Below are positions 7,649-16,137 of a stretch of DNA of 64,000 bases, in pieces. Below the pieces are notes generated by a model that was not told the origin of the DNA, did not search any database, and saw only the letters and a list, made by a program, of their open reading frames with translations. Numbering within the stretch: position 1 is the stretch's first letter; each line of letters opens with the position of its first letter. Origin of the DNA: Bacillus sp. FJAT-25509 (GTDB taxonomy: Bacteria > Bacillota > Bacilli > Bacillales > Bacillaceae_G). The stretch spans positions 124,001-188,000 of the forward strand of contig NZ_LJIZ01000016.1 in NCBI RefSeq assembly GCF_001420605.1, in the 5' to 3' direction. Made by a program: the position numbers and the translations under genes.

Positions 7649-8656
7649 TCACTTTACTTCATTTCCAAAGAAATGTTCACAAACACTGGAGATTCTTTCT
7701 AGGTCAACATTTCCACCCGATATGATTGCGACTACTTTTTTATCTTTAATATATTTTGAAGCTTTACCTGATAAAATTACAGCAGTCGCTAAGGCTCCTG
7801 ACCCTTCCACAACTGCTTTACCACGCTGTAGTAAATCCTTCATTGCTACTTCTATTTCTTCCTCACTTACAAGAATTATTTCGGTTACTAATTCTTTGAC
7901 AATTTCATATGTTAATTTCCCTGGAACCTTAACAGAACAACCATCAGCTATTGTAGGAGCAGTATAGTTACTCACTATTTCTCCAGCGTCTACTGATGCT
8001 TTCATACCATGTACATTCTCTGCTTGAACGCCAAGAATGTCTATTGTAGGATTAAATGATTTCAAAGCAACTGCAATTCCTGAAATGAGTCCACCACCGC
8101 CAATTGGAACAATTATTGTATCCACATCCCAAAGATCATCTAAAATTTCAATACCAATAGTCCCTTGACCAGCCATAATGTAGATATCATCGTAAGGATG
8201 GATAAATGTTTCACCAGTTTCCTCTCGTACTTTAGCACAATAATCTTTCGCATCATCAAATGTATCACCGTACAAAATGATATTTGACCCGTACCCTTCT
8301 GTTGCTTCAACCTTTGCTTTTGGTGCAGTTGATGGCATGATGATTTTACTCTTAATATGCAATAGCTTTGACGATAATGCGACACCTTGTGCATGATTAC
8401 CAGCTGAACATGCGATAATTCCTTTACTTCTTTCTTCCTCAGTAAGATGAGAAATTTTATTAAATGCACCACGAAATTTAAATGAGCCTGTTAATTGCAT
8501 ATTTTCAAGCTTTAAATAAACTTCTCCGTCCGACTTTGAAGTTAAATAAAATGATTTTACTAATGGTGTTTTTCGAACTTTCCCCTCTAAAAGTTCATAT
8601 GCAATTTTAATATCTTTAATCGTTAAGGGTAATCCCTTATGGTCTAAATTATTCAT
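7649..8656 (-). CDS. Threonine ammonia-lyase, catabolic (TdcB/IlvA-like, no ACT domain)
   Basis: 335 aa fold-type II PLP enzyme converting threonine to 2-oxobutanoate and ammonia (possibly serine to pyruvate). Key motifs: GSFKFRGA with the PLP lysine K60, SAGNHAQGVAL (about 84-94), the phosphate-binding GGGGL (186-190), and SGGNVD near the end. It stops after the catalytic domain and lacks the C-terminal regulatory domain of IlvA, as in biodegradative enzymes. GGAAGTTAGAAG precedes the ATG. It is first in an operon with the SteT-like exchanger. A second, ACT-bearing dehydratase lies at 14640-15899. Confidence 0.88.
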   Translation of the reverse strand: MNNLDHKGLPLTIKDIKIAYELLEGKVRKTPLVKSFYLTSKSDGEVYLKLENMQLTGSFKFRGAFNKISHLTEEERSKGIIACSAGNHAQGVALSSKLLHIKSKIIMPSTAPKAKVEATEGYGSNIILYGDTFDDAKDYCAKVREETGETFIHPYDDIYIMAGQGTIGIEILDDLWDVDTIIVPIGGGGLISGIAVALKSFNPTIDILGVQAENVHGMKASVDAGEIVSNYTAPTIADGCSVKVPGKLTYEIVKELVTEIILVSEEEIEVAMKDLLQRGKAVVEGSGALATAVILSGKASKYIKDKKVVAIISGGNVDLERISSVCEHFFGNEVK

Positions 8657-8692
8657 CTTCTAACTTCCTTTTTTATCAGCATTTTTATTTAC

Positions 8693-8721
8693 ATTCTTGA
8701 TACATGATAAGTTTGTGTCAA
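8693..8721 (-). promoter_or_regulatory. Candidate sigma-A promoter for the threonine dehydratase-permease operon
   Basis: On the minus strand, TTGACA (8716-8721) is followed at 17 bp by AAGAAT (8693-8698), about 36 bp before the start codon. The -35 is perfect, the -10 is poor. Confidence 0.4.
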
Positions 8722-8771
8722 AGTACTAAACAAAATACCAAAAACAGGGATTAGGAAACAGAAGGTAAAAT

Positions 8772-8804
8772 AAAAAGAAGGAGACATCTGTCTCCTTCTT
8801 TTTT
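8772..8804. terminator. Strong hairpin terminator after tdh
   Basis: AAAAAGAAGGAGACA pairs with its complement around a 2-nt loop, with A- and T-runs on either side. It separates the tdh-kbl unit from the dehydratase-permease operon on the minus strand. Confidence 0.8.
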
Positions 8805-8806
8805 AA

Positions 8807-9769
8807 TTAAGCTTGAGTTACGTTTAACTTTGCAGCTAATTTATTTAACATATCTTCAGACATACGATCTAAATCAAATTTTGGATCGAAGCCCCACTCT
8901 TCTTTTGCAGCAGAGCTGTCAATTGAATTTGGCCATGAATTTGCAATTCCTTGACGAATAGGGTCAATGTCGAAATCTAATGTAAATTCAGGGATGAATT
9001 TACGAATTGATGCCGCTATTTGAGTAGGTTCAAATGACATCGCTGAGATATTAAATGCATTACGATGTTTAAGTTTTGATGGATCTGCTTCCATTAACTT
9101 AATAATTGCATCAATCGCATCAGGCATATACATCATATCCATATATGTTCCTTCACCAATAAATGAAGTATATTTCTTATTTTTTAATGCTTCGTAATAA
9201 ATATCAACAGCATAATCAGTAGTACCTCCACCTGGTACTGTATCATAAGAGATTAAGCCAGGGAAACGTACACCACGAGTATCTACGCCAAATTTTTCAA
9301 AATAATAATCACATAATAATTCACCAGCAACTTTTGTAACACCATACATTGTAGTTGGACGTTGGATTGTATCTTGTGGTGTATTGTCTTTTGGTGTTGC
9401 TGGTCCAAATGCACCAATTGAACTTGGAGTAAAGAATTTTAAGCTTAATTCTCTCGCTACTTCAAGAGCATTCACTAATCCACCCATATTTAAGTCCCAA
9501 GCTAATGTAGGTTTTGCTTCAGCAACTGCTGATAATAGAGCAGCTAAGTGAATGAAAGTATCAATGTCATACTTTTTAGCGATCTCTAACATTTTTTCTT
9601 TATCCATTACATCTAGAATTTCAAAATGACCAGTTTCTAAAATTGGACTTCCTTCAAGACGGCGAATATCTGTCGCAACAACATTTTCAATACCGTATTC
9701 ATTTCTAAGACGCATAGTTAATTCTGAACCGATTTGTCCAAAACAACCAGTAATTAATATTTTCTTCAT
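8807..9769 (-). CDS. tdh: L-threonine 3-dehydrogenase, SDR type
   Basis: 320 aa extended short-chain dehydrogenase. It oxidises threonine to 2-amino-3-ketobutyrate with NAD+, supplying the neighbouring Kbl. The Rossmann motif TGCFGQIG is at 7-14; the catalytic pair Y142 and K146 (YGVTK) follows Ser 116/117. The signature segments [14 protein letters not shown] and [16 protein letters not shown] are typical of the SDR-type Tdh rather than the zinc-dependent enzyme. It begins 48 bp after the kbl stop, with TAAGGTGGACTAAGG as ribosome binding region. The pair forms a threonine-to-glycine route. Confidence 0.92.
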   Translation of the reverse strand: MKKILITGCFGQIGSELTMRLRNEYGIENVVATDIRRLEGSPILETGHFEILDVMDKEKMLEIAKKYDIDTFIHLAALLSAVAEAKPTLAWDLNMGGLVNALEVARELSLKFFTPSSIGAFGPATPKDNTPQDTIQRPTTMYGVTKVAGELLCDYYFEKFGVDTRGVRFPGLISYDTVPGGGTTDYAVDIYYEALKNKKYTSFIGEGTYMDMMYMPDAIDAIIKLMEADPSKLKHRNAFNISAMSFEPTQIAASIRKFIPEFTLDFDIDPIRQGIANSWPNSIDSSAAKEEWGFDPKFDLDRMSEDMLNKLAAKLNVTQA

Positions 9770-9817
9770 TCCTTAGTCCACCTTATAGTAATAAAATATC
9801 GAAATTAATTTTTAAAA

Positions 9818-11011
9818 TTATTTAATAACGTTTAATTCGCGACCAACTTTTTCATAAATAGCTAAAACTTCATCTAGCATTTCTTTAGTATGCGCAGCTG
9901 TTGGCATATTACGAATACGACCAGTTCCAAGTGGTACTGTTGGGAATACGATTGATTTCGCATAAACTCCCTCTTCGTATAAACGTTTTGAAAATTCTTG
10001 TGTAAGATTTTCGTCACCGATAATACATGGTGTAATTGGTGTTTCAGACTCACCAATATTAAATCCAAGTTTTGATAAACCAGCTTTTAAATAATCTCCA
10101 TTTTCCCAAAGCTTTTCGATTTTTTCCGGTTCTTCAGACATAATACGAATTGCTTCAATACATGCAGCAGCACTTGCTGGTGTTAAAGAAGTTGAGAATA
10201 AGAAAGGACGTGCACGGACTTTTAACCAATCGATTAATTGTTGTGAACCAGCTACATATCCGCCTACAACTCCAACAGCTTTAGAAAGTGTCCCAATTTG
10301 GAAATCAATTTTATCTGATAATCCGAAATGCTTAACTGTTCCAGCCCCTTTACCCATAACGCCAGAACCATGAGCATCATCGATATATGTAATTAAGCCG
10401 AATTCTTCAGCAATTTTTACGATATCAGGAATATTTGCTACATCTCCATCCATTGAGAAAACACCATCTGCAATGTACATAACTTTCTCATATAAACCAC
10501 AAGTTGTAGCTTCTTTTGCTTTTTCACGTAAATCATCCATATCTTGGTGTTTTACTCGAATAATTTTTGCCCCAGAAAGTCTGCAACCATCGATAATTGA
10601 AGCATGGTTTAATTCATCAGATAGAATTGCATCTTTCTTTGTCATTACTGCTGAAATAGCACCCATATTACAGTTAAAACCAGATTGGAATGCAATAGCA
10701 GCCTCTGTATGTTTAAATTCAGCAATCGCTTTTTCAAGTTGATCGTGGATATCCATCGTACCATTAATCGTACGTACCGCTCCTGCACCAACACCATATT
10801 TTTCAGTCGCTTCAAAAGCAGCTTGTTTTAAACGAGGATGAGTCGCTAAACCAAGATAGTTGTTTGAAGATAAATTTATAAATTGTTTACCACTAATTTG
10901 AATAGTAGCTTCGTTAGAACCTTCTAAAGAGTTAATCTCATTATAGAGCCCTTTCTCTTTTAACTCAGCTAATTGTGGAGTTAAAAATGCTTCTAATGTC
11001 TTGCTTGACAT
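9818..11011 (-). CDS. kbl: Glycine C-acetyltransferase (2-amino-3-ketobutyrate CoA ligase)
   Basis: 397 aa alpha-oxoamine synthase. It splits 2-amino-3-ketobutyrate with CoA into glycine and acetyl-CoA. [13 protein letters not shown] (about 47-59), the PLP-ring stacking region, [10 protein letters not shown] (211-220) and the PLP lysine K244 in [13 protein letters not shown] are all present, and the length is that of the family. AAGGAGCTGG lies 7 nt before the ATG. It is first gene of the kbl-tdh unit; the adjacent tdh argues for Kbl rather than the biotin enzyme BioF, which has the same fold. Confidence 0.92.
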   Translation of the reverse strand: MSSKTLEAFLTPQLAELKEKGLYNEINSLEGSNEATIQISGKQFINLSSNNYLGLATHPRLKQAAFEATEKYGVGAGAVRTINGTMDIHDQLEKAIAEFKHTEAAIAFQSGFNCNMGAISAVMTKKDAILSDELNHASIIDGCRLSGAKIIRVKHQDMDDLREKAKEATTCGLYEKVMYIADGVFSMDGDVANIPDIVKIAEEFGLITYIDDAHGSGVMGKGAGTVKHFGLSDKIDFQIGTLSKAVGVVGGYVAGSQQLIDWLKVRARPFLFSTSLTPASAAACIEAIRIMSEEPEKIEKLWENGDYLKAGLSKLGFNIGESETPITPCIIGDENLTQEFSKRLYEEGVYAKSIVFPTVPLGTGRIRNMPTAAHTKEMLDEVLAIYEKVGRELNVIK

Positions 11012-11367
11012 AAATACCAGCTCCTTAATTAAGTTTATTTATCTAAAAGGAGTAAGCCCCCATTTTATATCTATTATTTATTATTAAATAAATATAAAAA
11101 ATTATCGTTTTATTATTTTCCATTTTTGTAAGAGAAAATTTTTTATGTATTGATTACAATATACTTATTTTGAGGCTTTCCGAATTCAATTATAAATCGG
11201 TTACATTGCATTAGGAATACTTTTATTCAAAATTTATTCGAAAAAGGTTGAATTTAATTTATTATAAAAATTCATATAATTCTAATATTATTCAATTTGT
11301 TTTTTTAGTAAAACATCTGGTGGTTAAAAATGGGTAAGAGGAGTAGTATGTGGATTTAAGTTTGAGG

Positions 11368-11527
11368 TGCAAATAAATGATGAAATGCTGCAATAAACAG
11401 TGAACTGCAATTAAATCTTATAGAATCGCAAATAAAATAATAAATTACCCATACTGGTAATGGTATTTTGACTTAAAATATGAGTAGTTAAATACCTTTC
11501 AAATGGAAAATAAGCAAATATGCTCTC
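11368..11527 (+). repeat. Dispersed intergenic repeat, copy A
   Basis: Four boxes resembling GCAAWTAAA are spaced about 18-22 bp. They are followed by ACCCATACTGGTAATGGTAT, TTTGACTTAAAATA, CTTTCAAATGGAAAA and GCAAATATGCTC. The same order occurs at 39667-39890 and 47003-47146. It fills the otherwise empty 657-bp gap between kbl and the MFS gene, where no other gene was seen. Confidence 0.75.
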
Positions 11528-11594
11528 ATTGTTACTTAATCCAATTAGAAATTACTTTTTTTCTCTAAAAAAGAGCGATTTATAAACTAAAAGA

Positions 11595-11636
11595 GGGCAC
11601 ATATATGTCAATTAAAACGACATATATGCACCCCCC
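11595..11636 (-). terminator. Hairpin after the MFS gene
   Basis: ACATATATGTC-type arms around 11600-11630, extended by GGG/CCC with a two-base internal mismatch; TCTTTTAG follows on the minus strand. It lies 33 bp past the MFS stop codon. The T-run is short, so it is a moderate terminator at best. Confidence 0.45.
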
Positions 11637-11668
11637 ATAAAGTATAAATTATTTTTTCACAAATCCAT

Positions 11669-12859
11669 TTAGGCTCTTATTTGTGTGCCAACGCCTTGTC
11701 TGACTTTCTTTTCAATCATTAAATAACGTGATAATCCAAATGTTACGATTAAAGAAACTATAACAGGAATTGAACCCATCCATGTAATAGAACGGATGGA
11801 CAATTGACTGACTGCAAGCCCTCCAATTGCTGCACCAAATGCAAAGCCTAATTGCATCATTGACTGATTTAATCCTAATAAAACATCGGAAGATTTTGGA
11901 GAAATTGTTGCTAAGTTAAATTGTTGTGTCGCACCAGATGACCAACCAGAAAATGACCATAATGTAAGGATAATAATCACTGTATTAATTGAACTAGAGA
12001 TGAGAGATAATAATAAGATCGATAAAATATTAAGTACTAATCCACGTTTTAAAGTAAGCGAAATTCCCCACTTGTCTGCACTGAATCCTCCGAATTTAGA
12101 TCCAATTAGACTCGCTATTCCAAGTATTAATAAAGCAAAACTTAAAACGTGATCGCTCATCTTTGTAGTTTGAATAAGATACGGTGATAAATAAGTAAAT
12201 ATGATTCCATACCCGCTCATTAAGAAAAAAGTAATAGATAAAGCTAATGCAATTTTTGGTTGTTTAATTAATGCGATTTGCTGCAATAATGGAATCGGTT
12301 GATCACCATGGGTTTGTGGAATTGTTTTAACGATAATTGCTAAAGCGATTAACACCAATATGGCAACTCCAAGAAAAACGAATCTCCAATCATAGGCAGC
12401 TGCTATAAATCTTCCAATCGGGACCCCTATAATCAATGAAGCAGTAAATCCCATGACAACAGTGGCAATTGAACTTGCCTTTTTATCTGCTGGAGCAATC
12501 TTTGCAGCCAAGCTAAGTACCGTAACAACAGTAACGCCTGCACTTAACGCCATTATAATTCGTGCAACCATAAACAAACCGTAACCAGGTGCAATTACTG
12601 CTAATAAATTACCTAAAATAAATACGCTTAAAGAAAATAGAAGTAACTTTCGGCGTTCCATTTTAGCTAATACGGCCATTAAAATCGGTGTACCGATCGC
12701 ATAGATCAATGAATACACCGTAATTAGTTGCCCTGCAGCTTCAATCGAAATCCCTAATTCATCGGCCATTTTGTCTAAGATTCCAGAAATAACATATTGT
12801 GAAGTACCAACTAAAAAACTAATCATTGCTAAAATATAAATTTTCCCTTTATTCGTCAT
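11669..12859 (-). CDS. MFS transporter, DHA1 drug/metabolite exporter type
   Basis: 396 aa, 12 predicted helices. The start (ILAMISFLVGTSQYVISGIL), the YAIGTPILMAVLAKMERRKLL loop (motif A) and GPxxG-like helix 5 (IIGVPIGRFI) place it in the DHA1 group with AraJ/PbuE-like exporters. Substrate unknown. It is the third minus-strand gene after the ArsR repressor and the ene-reductase, and carries the same palindrome just upstream (12883-12902). It is therefore probably derepressed together with them and may export the same electrophile or its product. Confidence 0.82.
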   Translation of the reverse strand: MTNKGKIYILAMISFLVGTSQYVISGILDKMADELGISIEAAGQLITVYSLIYAIGTPILMAVLAKMERRKLLLFSLSVFILGNLLAVIAPGYGLFMVARIIMALSAGVTVVTVLSLAAKIAPADKKASSIATVVMGFTASLIIGVPIGRFIAAAYDWRFVFLGVAILVLIALAIIVKTIPQTHGDQPIPLLQQIALIKQPKIALALSITFFLMSGYGIIFTYLSPYLIQTTKMSDHVLSFALLILGIASLIGSKFGGFSADKWGISLTLKRGLVLNILSILLLSLISSSINTVIIILTLWSFSGWSSGATQQFNLATISPKSSDVLLGLNQSMMQLGFAFGAAIGGLAVSQLSIRSITWMGSIPVIVSLIVTFGLSRYLMIEKKVRQGVGTQIRA

Positions 12860-12882
12860 AAATTAATTCCTCTCACATAATT

Positions 12883-12902
12883 TTATATTTCTACAAATAC
12901 CG
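12883..12902. promoter_or_regulatory. ArsR-family operator before the MFS gene
   Basis: TATTTCTACAAATA core, with the same spacing and arms as at 14095-14114 and 14445-14464. It lies 24 bp before the start codon, overlapping the expected promoter. This is the most degenerate copy. Confidence 0.55.
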
Positions 12903-12918
12903 AAATATTAATCTTTAG

Positions 12919-12947
12919 AAAAGGAAGCTACTTGATTAGCTTCCTTT
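12919..12947 (-). terminator. Terminator after the ene-reductase gene
   Basis: AAAGGAAGCTA/TAGCTTCCTTT stem with a 6-nt loop; TTCTAAAG follows on the minus strand. It separates the ene-reductase and MFS transcripts, consistent with each having its own operator. Confidence 0.65.
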
Positions 12948-12970
12948 CACTATTTGTTCAAAATCAAGTC

Positions 12971-14077
12971 TTAGATTAGAACGTTTAAATGTTTTTTAAC
13001 GTCATATTCTTCAATTGCTTCACCATTTTTCAAACGATGTATAAGATCTGGATTCGAAATTAGAGGACGCCCGAACGCAGCAACATCAATTGTTCCTTCA
13101 ACGATCGCTTTTTCTGCCATTTCAGGATTTAACGTTCCTACCCCAACAATAATGCCATCCCAGTACTTTCTTACAAGCTGATGCATCGTTTTACCATCTG
13201 CAAGTATACGATCAAATTGCATAATTGAAGGGTGCAATAAAGTTGCGCCAACTTCTTTGAATGCTTCAATAAATGTACGAATTGCGTAATCTGGATCCTC
13301 CCACATATAGCCCGGAATATCAGCTTTATGAGCAGAAAATCGAATCATCGTTCTTTCAGTACCAATTGCTTCGATTACTGCTTTTATTACTTCCTTCATG
13401 AAAGTTAATCGTTGTGGAAGATCACCACCGTATTGATCTGTACGATGATTTGTAACATCTGAATTAAATTGATCAATTAAATAACCATGTGCAGCATGAA
13501 TTTCAACTCCATCAAAACCAGCTTCAATCGCATTTTTAGCTGCTTGAGCATATTGATTGGTTGCTTCTCTAATATCCTGAATAGTCATTTCTTCAGGCAT
13601 ATCATACGGCTTACGAAAACGAGAAACTAATCCTTCTGCAGGAATCGCTGAAGGTGCTTGAGGTGGCATATTCCCAGCAAGCTCGTGATGAGATAATCGT
13701 CCTACATGCCATATTTGAGAAATCATTGTGCCCCCCTCTTTATGTACGGCATCAGTTACTTTTTTCCAAGCTTTAATTTGATCCTCAGAATAAATACCTG
13801 GAATACCTGGGTAACCTTTTCCACGTGCACTAATGACTGTTCCTTCAGAAATAATCAAACCTACGCCATCTGCAGCTCGTTTACGATAATATTCCACTAT
13901 ATCTTCTCCAACTACACCTGTTTGATCATCTGCAAAACTTCTTGTTAATGGAGCCATTGCAGTACGACTACGTAAATTCCAAGCACCTATTTTTACTGGC
14001 TCAAAAAGTTTACTTTCTAAACCCTTTTCTAATTTTCCCCAACTAGTTTCTTCGTTGCTTACTAAACTCATATTCAA
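12971..14077 (-). CDS. Old yellow enzyme-family ene-reductase (NADH:flavin oxidoreductase)
   Basis: 368 aa FMN-dependent TIM barrel. It reduces activated C=C bonds of enals, enones, nitroesters or quinones using NAD(P)H. Family marks: FEPVKIGAWNLRSRTAMAPLTR at the start, the substrate-binding His pair in GVEIHAAHGYLIDQF, the HRTDQYGGDLPQR segment, and the FMN-phosphate region GVGTL...AFGRPLISNPDL. It looks like the NemA/alkene reductase branch. AAAAGGGGGAATTG precedes the ATG. An operator at 14095-14114 lies just upstream. Its repressor gene is next door, as in NemR/nemA-like detoxification systems, although the repressor here is of the ArsR family. Confidence 0.88.
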   Translation of the reverse strand: MNMSLVSNEETSWGKLEKGLESKLFEPVKIGAWNLRSRTAMAPLTRSFADDQTGVVGEDIVEYYRKRAADGVGLIISEGTVISARGKGYPGIPGIYSEDQIKAWKKVTDAVHKEGGTMISQIWHVGRLSHHELAGNMPPQAPSAIPAEGLVSRFRKPYDMPEEMTIQDIREATNQYAQAAKNAIEAGFDGVEIHAAHGYLIDQFNSDVTNHRTDQYGGDLPQRLTFMKEVIKAVIEAIGTERTMIRFSAHKADIPGYMWEDPDYAIRTFIEAFKEVGATLLHPSIMQFDRILADGKTMHQLVRKYWDGIIVGVGTLNPEMAEKAIVEGTIDVAAFGRPLISNPDLIHRLKNGEAIEEYDVKKHLNVLI

Positions 14078-14094
14078 TTCCCCCTTTTATTATT

Positions 14095-14114
14095 CGGTAT
14101 TTCTATAAATACTG
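14095..14114. promoter_or_regulatory. ArsR-family operator before the ene-reductase gene
   Basis: CGGTATTTCTATAAATACTG, a nearly perfect palindrome 18 bp upstream of the start codon. It shares the TATTTCTANAAATA core with two other sites at 12883 and 14445. Confidence 0.65.
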
Positions 14115-14134
14115 AAATATAAAGTAAAAATTTA

Positions 14135-14159
14135 CCGCTTTATTTTTAAAGTAAAGCGG
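14135..14159 (-). terminator. Weak terminator at the end of the arsR-type gene
   Basis: Eight-bp stem CCGCTTTA/TAAAGCGG overlapping the stop codon, followed on the minus strand by TAAATTTTTAC. Read-through into the ene-reductase is likely. Confidence 0.4.
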
Positions 14160-14412
14160 GTGCATATTTTTCCAAGACTTCTCGTTGTAAACTATAGTAT
14201 CTGAAGGTTCCTTCTTTGCGAACTGTTAGCAAGCCGCAATCAAGTAATGGTTTTAAATGATGTGTCAATGTAGAATTGGCCGATACCTTTATTTGATTTT
14301 TCATTTCTAAACAAGCTAATTCAGATTGCTTAGCAAGTACTTTAACAATTTGTAAACGGGTGGATTCACCTAATGCCTTATAAATCTTTACTGCAATATC
14401 ATCGTTCACCAC
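14146..14412 (-). CDS. ArsR-family transcriptional repressor
   Basis: 88 aa winged-helix protein. ALGESTRLQIVKVLAK (helix 1-2), the recognition region VSANSTLTHHLKPLLDCGLLTVRKEG and the wing FRYYSLQ are typical. Two cysteines (about 34 and 63) could sense electrophiles or metal; the classical CxCxC arsenic site is absent. GAGGAGGTTAAAG precedes the start. A palindrome at 14445-14464 in its own promoter region implies autorepression. A hairpin (CCGCTTTA/TAAAGCGG, 14135-14159) overlaps its last codons and may end the transcript. Confidence 0.85.
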   Translation of the reverse strand: MVNDDIAVKIYKALGESTRLQIVKVLAKQSELACLEMKNQIKVSANSTLTHHLKPLLDCGLLTVRKEGTFRYYSLQREVLEKYAPALL

Positions 14413-14444
14413 TTTAACCTCCTCTCAAAGACCAGCGCTTATTT

Positions 14445-14464
14445 CAGTATTTCTAGAAATATTG
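14445..14464. promoter_or_regulatory. ArsR-family operator before the repressor gene
   Basis: CAGTATTTCTAGAAATATTG, palindromic except for one pair, 32 bp upstream of the repressor start. Best of the three sites sharing TATTTCTANAAATA. Confidence 0.65.
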
Positions 14465-14567
14465 TATTTTAACTAATTTATGTTGTCAAGAGACATGATT
14501 CATAAATTCAAGAAAAAAATTTGGCTAATTGCAGAGCAATGAATTGTTAATATTTTTGCAAAAAAAA

Positions 14568-14607
14568 CAAAAACCCACAAGGAATTAATTACCTTGTAAG
14601 TTTTTGC
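14568..14607 (-). terminator. Terminator of ilvA
   Basis: Stem of AAAAAC, ACAAGG and complements around AATTAATTA with a two-base internal loop, 33 bp beyond the ilvA stop, with T-runs at the end on the minus strand. Confidence 0.65.
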
Positions 14608-14639
14608 ACTAAAATACTTGATGAGATCAACCCGTTAGT

Positions 14640-15899
14640 CTAAATGAGTAGATTAAATAAAGTTGGGTTATTGTTTATTTCCATAAATTGAATTTCATGA
14701 CAATTCATTCGTTCAATCAATGCATTATAATCGGATTTATTGGCCAATTCAATCCCCACTAGTGCTGGCCCATTGTCCTTATTGTTTTTCTTTGTGTATT
14801 CAAATCTCGTTATGTCATCATTTGGTCCTAATACTTTATCAAGAAATTCACGTAATGCGCCAGATCGTTGTGGGAAGTTGATGATGAAATAATGTTTTAG
14901 ACCTTCATGAATTAAAGATCTTTCTTTTATTTCTTGAAGTCGGTCTATATCATTATTTCCACCAGATACGATACAAACGACATTCTTACCTTTTATTTCA
15001 TCTTTATATAATTCTAAAGCTGATACAGACATAGCTCCTGCGGGCTCTGCAATTATTGCATTTTTATTATAAAGCTCTAAAATAGTTGTACAAATCTCGC
15101 CTTCTGGAATAGCGACAACTTGGTCAAGCACATCTCTACAGATTTCATATGTTAAATAACCTACTTGGCCAACCGCTGCTCCATCAACAAATTTCTCAAT
15201 AAAAGGTAAGGTTACAACTCTACCATTTGCAATCGATTCGGCCATTGAGGCAGCACCCATCGGCTCTACTCCGATCACCTTAGTTGTAGGACTAATTCCT
15301 TTTATGTATGTTCCAACTCCAGAGCTTAATCCACCCCCGCCGATTGCTACGAATAGATAATCTACTGGACGGTCAATTTCATTTAATATTTCAACTGCTA
15401 CTGTGCCTTGCCCTGCAATTACATCAGGATCATCAAATGGATGAATAAATGTCATTTGATTTTCATTGCAATAAGCTTGCGCATTTTGATGAGCAATATC
15501 AAAGGTGTCACCAATTAAGATAACTTCAACAAATGGTCCACCAAAAAATTTCACCTGAGATACTTTTTGATTCGGTGTTGTTGATGGCATAAATATTTTC
15601 GCATACACCTGCAATTGATTACATGTATACGCTACGCCTTGAGCATGATTGCCTGCACTTGCACAAACAACCCCTTTTTGTCTATCTTCATAAGACAAGT
15701 TGCTAATTTTGTAATATGCTCCTCTAAGCTTAAATGAGCGGATTATTTGTAAATCCTCTCGCTTTAAAAATACGTTACAATCATATTTTTCACTAAGCAT
15801 TGTACTAATCTGCAAAGGTGTTTTATTCGTAACTTCTTTTAACGTATTATAGGCAACTAAAATATCCTCAATCTTAACAGTACTTTTTACTTTCTCCAT
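14640..15899 (-). CDS. ilvA: Threonine ammonia-lyase, biosynthetic, with C-terminal ACT-like domain
   Basis: 419 aa from the ATG at 15899. An in-frame ATG at 15920 exists, but AAAGGGTAGG lies between the two and fits 15899. First step of isoleucine synthesis: threonine to 2-oxobutanoate. PLP lysine K57 in RSFKLRGAY, SAGNHAQGVAY, and GGGGLSSG in the catalytic domain; from about residue 325 a regulatory domain (YFIINFPQRSGALREFLDKV, then ITRFEYTKKNN) as in Bacillus IlvA, normally the site of isoleucine feedback. It stands alone, not with the ilv-leu genes. It is the second threonine deaminase within 9 kb. Confidence 0.93.
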   Translation of the reverse strand: MEKVKSTVKIEDILVAYNTLKEVTNKTPLQISTMLSEKYDCNVFLKREDLQIIRSFKLRGAYYKISNLSYEDRQKGVVCASAGNHAQGVAYTCNQLQVYAKIFMPSTTPNQKVSQVKFFGGPFVEVILIGDTFDIAHQNAQAYCNENQMTFIHPFDDPDVIAGQGTVAVEILNEIDRPVDYLFVAIGGGGLSSGVGTYIKGISPTTKVIGVEPMGAASMAESIANGRVVTLPFIEKFVDGAAVGQVGYLTYEICRDVLDQVVAIPEGEICTTILELYNKNAIIAEPAGAMSVSALELYKDEIKGKNVVCIVSGGNNDIDRLQEIKERSLIHEGLKHYFIINFPQRSGALREFLDKVLGPNDDITRFEYTKKNNKDNGPALVGIELANKSDYNALIERMNCHEIQFMEINNNPTLFNLLI

Positions 15900-16137
15900 A
15901 TAACTACCTACCCTTTGCATTTTTTTATATAAATTCCATTATAGTAAAAGTTAACTAATTAATAAACAGAAAATTCAATTTTCTAATGAAAGTTTTATGT
16001 CATTTTACTTGATTGAAATAAAATATGCCTAAAATTGTAACTTCCAATCTAATTGGCAGTAATACACTAGTTATCATTTTCAGTAGGATATGCTATCATT
16101 TTCATATTAAATAAATAGATATTAGGTGATTTATAAA

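Noticed and set aside
11039-11100. Possible riboswitch or T-box upstream of kbl
   Set aside because: Only a GGGGGCTTACTCC stretch stands out. No T-box sequence, glycine riboswitch core or leader terminator was found.
14445-14464. Palindrome as transposon end or terminator
   Set aside because: The same sequence recurs at the correct place before three genes of one functional set, which fits an operator much better; no T-run follows.
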